DNA of 64,000 nucleotides. Source: Ruminococcus sp. GTDB taxonomy: Bacteria; Bacillota; Clostridia; Oscillospirales; Acutalibacteraceae. Both the position numbers and the translations under genes were made by a program. The stretch covers positions 1 to 64,000 of the forward strand of contig JAFRDE010000013.1 in NCBI GenBank assembly GCA_017403985.1, in the 5' to 3' direction. The notes under the pieces are model-generated. The model was not told the origin of the DNA. It saw only the letters and a program-made list of their open reading frames with translations, and made no database searches. Shown here piece after piece: positions 58,559 through 64,000 of this stretch (position 1 is the stretch's first letter; every line of letters starts with the position of its first letter).

Positions 58559-58642
58559 CTGACCGCTAACCACTATTCATCAAACAGGCGTGGGCAAAGC
58601 CCACCCATAACTTGCCACTGGTCACTGACCACTGGTCACTAA
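58559..58642 (-). repeat. Heptamer tracts with GTGGGC hairpin in the metG leader
   Basis: ACTGACC/GCTAACC tract (58559-58580), GTGGGCAAAGCCCAC hairpin, and CACTGGT/CACTGAC tract (58612-58642) ending next to the Shine-Dalgarno sequence. Confidence 0.7.
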
Positions 58643-58662
58643 ACAAACAGGAGTGAACACCC

Positions 58663-60639
58663 ATGTGCAAGGAATGTGCAAAGAAGACGTTTTACATCAC
58701 GACCCCGATCTATTATCCCTCGGGCAACCCCCATATCGGTCATACCTATACGACCGTCGCGTGCGACTCGATCGCGCGCTATAAGCGAATGCAGGGCTAT
58801 GATGTGATGTTCCTGACCGGTACCGACGAGCACGGTCAGAAGATAGAGGAAAAAGCCAAGGAACAGGGCATCACCCCCAAGCAGTATGTCGACGAGATCG
58901 TCGCGATCTTCAAGAAGCTGTGGGGGTACATGAACATCAACTATGACCGCTACATCCGCACTACCGACGACTACCATGTCGAGAGCGTACAGAAAATCTT
59001 CAAGGAGCTGTACGACCGCGGCTATATCTATAAGGGCGAGTACGCGGGCAAGTACTGCACCCCCTGCGAGAGCTTCTGGACGGAATCTCAGCTCGTGGAC
59101 GGCAAGTGCCCCGACTGCGGCAGAGAGGTCATCGAAGCCAAGGAGGAAGCGTACTTCTTCAAGATGGCGCCCTTTGCCGAGCGCATCGAAAAGCTGCTGA
59201 CCGAGACCGACTACCTGCGTCCGCGCACGCGCGCCACAGAGCTGGTCAACAACTTCCTGCAGCCCTCCGTCGACGAAAACGGCAACAAGACCTACGGTCT
59301 CGAGGACCTGTGCGTATCGCGCACCAGCTTCACATGGGGCGTGCCGGTCACCTTCGACCCCAAGCACGTCGTCTATGTCTGGATCGACGCGCTTTCCAAC
59401 TACATCACCGCGCTGGGCTACGAGAACGGCGCGTTTGACGACTACAAGACCTACTGGCCCGCGGACGTCCACATGGTGGCGAAGGACATCATGCGCTTCC
59501 ACGCGATCATCTGGCCCGCGATGCTGATGGCGCTCGAGCAGCCGCTCCCGAAACACCTCGCCGTGCACGGCTGGATCACCTTCAACGGTCAGAAGATGTC
59601 GAAATCGCTGGGCAACGTCGTCGACCCGTTCATCCTCGGCGAACGCTACGGCGTAGACGCGATCCGCTACCACATCATGCGCGAGATGGCGCTGGGCGCG
59701 GACAGCTCCTTTTCTAACGAGATCATGATCAACCGCATCAACACCGACCTCGCCAACGGTCTGGGCAACCTTGTCAGCCGTACCGTCGCGATGATCGACA
59801 AGTATTTCGACGGCACCTTGCCGACCGAGCGTGAAGACGGCGACTTTGACGACGATCTGAAGACGATCGCGACCGCACTGAAAGCCAAGGTCGACAGCTA
59901 TGTCGAGAACACACAGCTGAATTACGCGCTGGAAGAGATCTTCAAGCTGGTCTCCCGCGCGAACAAATACATCGACGAGACCACCCCGTGGATCCTCGGC
60001 AAGGATGAGTCTAAAAAGGCGCGTCTTGCGACCGTGCTGTACAACCTGCTCGAGAGCATCCGCATCGCCTCTACCCTGCTCTCCGCTTTCATGCCGACCA
60101 CCATGCCCAAGGTCTTTGAGCAGATCGGCGCTGTTGACTGCGCGACATATGAAAACGCGGACCAATTCGGCGTCCTGCCGCTCGATGTGACCGTTCACCG
60201 CGGCGAAGCGCTCTTCCCGCGCATCGACGTGGACAAGGAAATCGAGGAGCTCAACGCGATCATCAAGAACAACGAGCCCAAGGAAGAGCCCGCCTTCGAT
60301 ATGCCCGCGCATAAGCCCGAGATCGCCTTTGACGACTTTGAGAAGGTCGAGATGAGGGTCGCGAAGGTGCTGAACTGCGAGAAGGTGAAGAAGAGCAAAA
60401 AGCTCCTCAAATTCACGCTGGACGACGGCGAGGGCGAGCGCATCATCCTCTCCGGCATCGCGGAGTACTACGAGCCCGAGGAGCTGATCGGCAAAAACAT
60501 CGCCTATGTCGCGAACCTCGCGCCCCGCAAGATGATGGGGATAGAGAGCTGCGGCATGATCCTCTCCGCCGAGAGCGGCGACGGACTGAAGGTCGTCACG
60601 ATCGACGATTCCATTCTGCCGGGCGGAAGCCTTGTTTAA
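58663..60639 (+). CDS. metG: Methionine--tRNA ligase
   Basis: A 658-residue class I synthetase. HIGH is in GNPHIGHTYTT near residue 22; the zinc knuckle CTPC..CPDC (residues about 127-145) is of the one-Zn type; KMSKS is in GQKMSKSLGN near residue 310. The anticodon domain follows (about 370-520) and a C-terminal Trbp111-like tRNA-binding domain occupies about 550-658 (FEKVEMRVAKVLNCEKVKKS). AGGAG precedes the ATG. No SAM or T-box leader was recognised. Confidence 0.97.
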   Translation: MCKECAKKTFYITTPIYYPSGNPHIGHTYTTVACDSIARYKRMQGYDVMFLTGTDEHGQKIEEKAKEQGITPKQYVDEIVAIFKKLWGYMNINYDRYIRTTDDYHVESVQKIFKELYDRGYIYKGEYAGKYCTPCESFWTESQLVDGKCPDCGREVIEAKEEAYFFKMAPFAERIEKLLTETDYLRPRTRATELVNNFLQPSVDENGNKTYGLEDLCVSRTSFTWGVPVTFDPKHVVYVWIDALSNYITALGYENGAFDDYKTYWPADVHMVAKDIMRFHAIIWPAMLMALEQPLPKHLAVHGWITFNGQKMSKSLGNVVDPFILGERYGVDAIRYHIMREMALGADSSFSNEIMINRINTDLANGLGNLVSRTVAMIDKYFDGTLPTEREDGDFDDDLKTIATALKAKVDSYVENTQLNYALEEIFKLVSRANKYIDETTPWILGKDESKKARLATVLYNLLESIRIASTLLSAFMPTTMPKVFEQIGAVDCATYENADQFGVLPLDVTVHRGEALFPRIDVDKEIEELNAIIKNNEPKEEPAFDMPAHKPEIAFDDFEKVEMRVAKVLNCEKVKKSKKLLKFTLDDGEGERIILSGIAEYYEPEELIGKNIAYVANLAPRKMMGIESCGMILSAESGDGLKVVTIDDSILPGGSLV

Positions 60640-60660
60640 GTAATCGAAATTAAATAATAT

Positions 60661-60787
60661 GTCATTGCCACGCCCCGCTTGCGGGGCGTGGCAATCCCAC
60701 AATGAGGGAATCTCTTTTTCTCCCGCATCAAACGGTATTGTCGACAAGGGGATTGCCGCGTCGCGTAATCCGCTCCTCGCAATGACA
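60661..60787. repeat. REP pair (BIME-like)
   Basis: GTCATTGCCACGCCCCGC-TT-GCGGGGCGTGGCAATCCC at the left end and GATTGCCGCGTCGCG..CGCTCCTCGCAATGAC at the right end with a 40-nt spacer, filling the metG-tatD gap. Confidence 0.8.
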
Positions 60788-60806
60788 TTTTCTTTTTGAG
60801 GTAATT

Positions 60807-61577
60807 ATGTTAAACAACATCTTTGACGCGCACGCGCACTACGACGACCGATGGTTCGACGAGGACAGGCGCAGCCTGCTTTCCTCTCTTCCCCAAAACG
60901 GCGTATCCTATATCGTGAACGCCGCCGTCGATCTTTCGACCGCAAAAACCGCGATCGCATACGCCGAAGCCTATCCGTTCATGTACGCCTGCGCCGGTAT
61001 CCATCCCGAGAACCTCGAGGGACTGCCGGACGATTATCTCGCGCAGTTGACGGAGCTGTTACAGCACCCGCGGGTGGTCGCGCTCGGCGAGATCGGGCTC
61101 GATTATCACTGGGACATCCCGAAGGATGAACAGAACCGCGTCTTTGAGGAACAATTACGGCTCGCAAAAGAACTGGATGTGCCGGTGGTCATCCACGACC
61201 GCGAGGCGCACGGCGACGTGATGGCGCTGGTGCGAAAATATCAGCCGAAAGGACTGATGCACTGCTACTCGGGCTCGGTCGAAATGCTCAAAGAGGTGAT
61301 AAAGCTCGGCATGAGCATCTCGCTGGGCGGGACGGTGACCTTCAAGAACGCGCGCGTACCCGTAGAGGTCGCCGGGGCGGTGCCGCTCGACCGGCTGCTG
61401 CTCGAGACCGACGCGCCGTATCTCTCCCCCGTCCCCTATCGCGGCAAGCGCAACGACAGCACCAAGATCGCCTGCACCGCGCAAAAGATCGCAGAACTCC
61501 GCGGCATGGATCCGCAGGAGCTGATCGACCTTACCACAGAGAACGCGAAGCGATTATTCGGCATCGTCTCAGAATGA
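60807..61577 (+). CDS. TatD-family metal-dependent deoxyribonuclease
   Basis: A 256-residue TIM-barrel hydrolase. Metal ligands: HxH in IFDAHAHYDD near residue 10, Glu in VALGEIGLDYHW near residue 94, His in VVIHDREAHG near residue 130, His in LMHCYSGS near residue 154 and Asp in LLETDAPYLSP near residue 204. The complete set suggests an active 3'-5' DNase/hydrolase. In Firmicutes a tatD homologue commonly follows metG, as here. GAGGT precedes the ATG. Confidence 0.95.
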   Translation: MLNNIFDAHAHYDDRWFDEDRRSLLSSLPQNGVSYIVNAAVDLSTAKTAIAYAEAYPFMYACAGIHPENLEGLPDDYLAQLTELLQHPRVVALGEIGLDYHWDIPKDEQNRVFEEQLRLAKELDVPVVIHDREAHGDVMALVRKYQPKGLMHCYSGSVEMLKEVIKLGMSISLGGTVTFKNARVPVEVAGAVPLDRLLLETDAPYLSPVPYRGKRNDSTKIACTAQKIAELRGMDPQELIDLTTENAKRLFGIVSE

Positions 61578-61675
61578 AAACATTTTTGCAATAAACTTCC
61601 CCGGTGCAAGCACTAAAGTGTCCGCCGAACACTTTACCCTCCCTCTGCTCGGGTGGGGTATTACACCCGTCAAAA

Positions 61676-61748
61676 CTGATCACTGCTCACTTGCCACCGG
61701 TCACTGGTCACTTGCCACCGGTCACTGATCACTTGCCACCGGTCACTA
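61676..61748 (-). repeat. Heptamer tract, TTGCCAC/CGGTCAC/TGATCAC (10 units)
   Basis: Ten 7-bp units in register, with a higher-order pattern: TTGCCAC-CGGTCAC pairs recur every 21 or 28 bp. One of the two longest tracts in the window. Confidence 0.9.
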
Positions 61749-61755
61749 AAAAAAC

Positions 61756-61790
61756 ATCCCGGTTTCAGCATTGACTGAAATCGGGATTTT
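61756..61790 (-). terminator. Terminator overlapping the end of the pseudouridine synthase gene
   Basis: ATCCCGGTTTCAG-CATTGA-CTGAAATCGGGAT stem (one bulge) with A/T runs on both sides. Its distal arm encodes the last residues NPDFSQ of the minus-strand gene ending at 61765. Confidence 0.75.
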
Positions 61791-62451
61791 TGATTGATGG
61801 ATATTGACCGAAGTATTCGTTTTTCGGGGTATAGACAAAGCTCATTTCCTCGCCGGTGAACGGATGCGCAAAACGCAGCTCATGGGAGCAGAGCATGATA
61901 TGCTCGCTCTCAATATGACTGCCGTAGCGTCGGTCGCCGACGAGCGGCGTCTTTCGCGACGCGAACTGCACGCGGATCTGGTGCGTCCTGCCGGTCAGCA
62001 AACGAATCTTCACCAGCGTGAGCGGCTCGCCGTCGACCCCCGCTGTCTGCAAAACCTCATAGCACAGGCGCGCTTCCTTGACGCCGCAGCGCTCGCGCCT
62101 GACGACATAGCTCTTGTTCTTTTTGCGGTCGAAGTACAGCAGGTCAGTATACTCTCCCGTCGATTGTTCCGGCACGCCCTCGATCACGGCGAGGTAGGTC
62201 TTTTCCAGCCCGCCGCGCTGTATCAGGTCGCTCAGGCGCTTTGCCGCCTCTTTGGTTTTGGCGTATACCATCACGCCCTGCGTCGTGCGGTCGAGCCGAT
62301 GGACGGGATATACCCCGTCACAGCCCGATTCCGCTTTCAGCAAAGCGGGCATATTGGGCTTCTTTTCATCATCCTCGCTCAGCACCCCATAGGGCTTATA
62401 CGCGACAATGATTTGCTCATCCTGATAATAAACAAAAGTTTTGTATTCCAT
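61765..62451 (-). CDS. RluA-family pseudouridine synthase
   Basis: A 228-residue protein lacking the S4 domain. The catalytic Asp is in VHRLDRTTQGVMVYAK near residue 52. IYQDEQIIVAYKPYG-like N-terminus (YYQDEQIIVAYKPYGVLSED), the LLTGRTHQIRVQFA block near residue 155 and GDRRYGS near residue 178 fit the RluA/RsuA superfamily. The uridine target in rRNA or tRNA cannot be inferred. ATG at 62451 follows a GTG at 62454; no strong Shine-Dalgarno sequence. The gene's end overlaps its own terminator. Confidence 0.9.
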   Translation of the reverse strand: MEYKTFVYYQDEQIIVAYKPYGVLSEDDEKKPNMPALLKAESGCDGVYPVHRLDRTTQGVMVYAKTKEAAKRLSDLIQRGGLEKTYLAVIEGVPEQSTGEYTDLLYFDRKKNKSYVVRRERCGVKEARLCYEVLQTAGVDGEPLTLVKIRLLTGRTHQIRVQFASRKTPLVGDRRYGSHIESEHIMLCSHELRFAHPFTGEEMSFVYTPKNEYFGQYPSIKNPDFSQC

Positions 62452-62478
62452 CACAGGTCAAAAGTCAGAAGCATCTTT

Positions 62479-62512
62479 AACTCCTAACTCCTCACTCCTA
62501 ACTCCTCACTAA
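62479..62512 (-). repeat. Heptamer tract, CTCCTAA/CTCCTCA type
   Basis: Five units directly abutting the stop codon of fhs. Confidence 0.8.
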
Positions 62513-64000
62513 TCAGAACAGCCCGCTGATCACGCCGTCGTCGCTGACGTCGATCAGCTCTGCGGCAGGCTTTTTCGGCAGGCCGGGCATGGTCATGATG
62601 CTGCCGGTCAGCACGACGATGAAGCCCGCGCCGGCAGAGATGCGGATATCCTGCACATGGATGACAAAGCCCTCGGGCGCGCCGATCAGCGGCGCCTCAT
62701 CCGAAAAGCTGTACTGCGTCTTTGCGATACAGACAGGCAGGTGCGCGTAGCCCATCGAGGTGAGCTTCCGGATCGCGTTCTCCGCCTGCTTGGTAAAGGC
62801 GACGTGGCTCGCGCGGTAGACATGCTTCGCGACAAAGCGGATCTTCTGCTCTACGGGGATATCGAGCGGATAAGCATATTCAAAATTCTCGTTGCTTTCC
62901 TCTTCACACAGGCGGATGACCTCGTCCGCGAGATCGATGCCGCCGACGCCGCCGTCAGCCCAGACGTTGGACAGAACGGCGTTGACGCCCAGCTCCTTAC
63001 AGCGCTGGATCACCATGTCGATCTCCGCGTCCGTATCGGTCGGGAAGCGGTTCAGCGCTACGACGCTCGGGAGCTTGAACACGTTCTTGATATTATCCAC
63101 GTGGCGCAGCAGGTTCGGCAGACCCTTTTCGAGCGCCTCTAAATTCTCGGGAGCCAGATTCTTTTTATCCACGCCGCCGTGCATCTTCAGCGCGCGCACG
63201 GTGGCGACGATCACCACGGCGTTCGGCTTCATGTCCGCGTAACGGCACTTGATGTCGAGGAACTTTTCCGCACCGAGATCCGCGCCGAAGCCCGCCTCGG
63301 TAACGGTGTATTCGCCCAGCTTTCGCGCGACCTTGGTCGCGAGCACGGAGTTGCAGCCGTGGGCGATATTAGCGAAGGGACCGCCGTGCACAAAGGCGGG
63401 GGTGCCCTCTAAGGTCTGTACTAAGTTCGGCTTGATCGCGTCGGTCAGCAGCGCGGTCATCGCGCCCTGCGCGTGCAGATCGCCCGCGGTGACGGGCTTT
63501 TCGTCATAGGTGTAGCCCACGATCACGCGCGACAGCCGCTCCTTGAGATCGCGGATGCTCTCGGACAGGCACAGGATCGCCATGACCTCGGAGGCGACGG
63601 TGATGTCATAGCCGTCCTCGCGCGGCACGCCGTTGACCCTGCCGCCCAAGCCGTCGGTCACATAGCGGAGCTGGCGGTCGTTCATATCCACGCAGCGCTT
63701 CCATGTAATGCGTCTGGGGTCGATGTTCAGGCTGTTGCCCTGATAAATATGGTTGTCGATCATCGCGGCAAGCAGGTTGTTTGCCGCGCCGATGGCGTGC
63801 ATATCGCCGGTGAAGTGCAGGTTGATATCCTCCATCGGGACGACCTGCGACCAGCCGCCGCCAGCGGCGCCGCCCTTGATGCCGAATACGGGTCCGAGCG
63901 AGGGTTCGCGCAGCGCGACGTTCGCCTTTTTGCCCAGCTTTCTGAGTCCGTCGGCGAGACCGATGGTGGTAGTGGTCTTACCCTCGCCCGCGGGGGTGGG
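62513..64000 (-). CDS. fhs: Formate--tetrahydrofolate ligase (5' end outside window)
   Basis: At least 495 residues are present; the N-terminal ~60 residues lie beyond the window. The frame stays open to 64000. The P-loop [18 protein letters not shown] is at the window edge, followed by [44 protein letters not shown] and the C-terminal [18 protein letters not shown], all hallmarks of FTHFS. It makes 10-formyl-THF from formate and ATP, feeding one-carbon metabolism or acetogenic-type reactions. The internal Met at 63835 is not the start. Confidence 0.97.
   Translation of the reverse strand, partial: PTPAGEGKTTTTIGLADGLRKLGKKANVALREPSLGPVFGIKGGAAGGGWSQVVPMEDINLHFTGDMHAIGAANNLLAAMIDNHIYQGNSLNIDPRRITWKRCVDMNDRQLRYVTDGLGGRVNGVPREDGYDITVASEVMAILCLSESIRDLKERLSRVIVGYTYDEKPVTAGDLHAQGAMTALLTDAIKPNLVQTLEGTPAFVHGGPFANIAHGCNSVLATKVARKLGEYTVTEAGFGADLGAEKFLDIKCRYADMKPNAVVIVATVRALKMHGGVDKKNLAPENLEALEKGLPNLLRHVDNIKNVFKLPSVVALNRFPTDTDAEIDMVIQRCKELGVNAVLSNVWADGGVGGIDLADEVIRLCEEESNENFEYAYPLDIPVEQKIRFVAKHVYRASHVAFTKQAENAIRKLTSMGYAHLPVCIAKTQYSFSDEAPLIGAPEGFVIHVQDIRISAGAGFIVVLTGSIMTMPGLPKKPAAELIDVSDDGVISGLF

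Noticed and set aside
58217-58642. 141-codon open frame upstream of metG
   Set aside because: It runs through R2, R6 and heptamer repeats and the metG promoter; no recognisable protein features.

Overview
The window looks like the chromosome of a moderately GC-rich, spore-forming Clostridia of the Ruminococcus/Oscillospiraceae type. The reasons are a full-length SpoIIE, a type I dockerin on a secreted galactanase, a glycine riboswitch of Gram-positive style, a TagF-like wall-teichoic-acid polymerase, an MgtE transporter and AGGAGG-type ribosome binding sites. This taxonomic call is an inference from gene content. No phage, IS transposase, CRISPR array, rRNA or complete tRNA gene was seen.

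Layout. 1-2.1 kb: end of a structured RNA/repeat, an acyl-ACP thioesterase and a FliB-like protein. 2.2-4.1 kb: glycine riboswitch, terminator and a Na+/alanine-glycine symporter. 4.3-12.3 kb: a galactoside operon (GH2, unknown GT-B-like protein, GPH-type sugar:cation symporter, GH36 alpha-galactosidase). 12.6-13.8 kb: a frameshifted GGDEF gene. 13.8-16.2 kb: trpS and an aminotransferase. 16.9-20.4 kb: DHHW protein, Nudix hydrolase and dockerin-bearing GH53 galactanase. 20.6-24.3 kb: BlaI-type repressor and a DHHW/MBOAT acetylation pair. 24.6-30.3 kb: ClC transporter, mgtE, PAP2 phosphatase, small membrane proteins and a DnaA-box cluster. 30.4-35.2 kb: a second copy of the structured RNA, an rlmB-type methyltransferase, a degenerate P-type ATPase-like protein and rpe. 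35.3-42.4 kb: lipoprotein, lipase, MecA-like adaptor, GH13, GNAT and spoIIE. 42.7-44.5 kb: ECF sigma factor and a membrane partner. 44.6-53.3 kb: an uninterrupted arginine gene row, argG-argH-argC-argJ-argB-argD-argF, on the minus strand, behind a promoter with phased ATGCAT sites. 53.9-57.9 kb: TagF-like polymerase and an acyltransferase. 58.7-64.0 kb: metG, tatD-type DNase, a pseudouridine synthase and the 3' part of fhs.

How genes connect. The extracellular GH53 galactanase would release beta-1,4-galacto-oligosaccharides. The GPH symporter with cytoplasmic GH2 and GH36 enzymes could import and cleave beta- and alpha-galactosides. DHHW, MBOAT, OafA-like and TagF-like proteins point to synthesis and O-acylation of cell-surface polymers.

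The most unusual content lies between genes. (1) Two diverged copies of a large structured RNA candidate (1-140 + and 30387-30658 -) have covarying hairpins and, in the complete copy, an 18-bp closing helix that pairs fully only as minus-strand RNA. (2) At least twenty intergenic tracts repeat with a strict 7-bp period but different unit sequences. They often bound composite elements with compensatorily changing hairpins and often supply the stop codon of the preceding gene. (3) A dispersed element consists of two perfect palindromes around a 59-nt core, and the core is inverted in one copy relative to the others. (4) Three ~165-bp palindromic elements sit in successive gaps of the arginine cluster. 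(5) An isolated DnaA-box cluster lies in AT-rich DNA at 29.3-29.65 kb.
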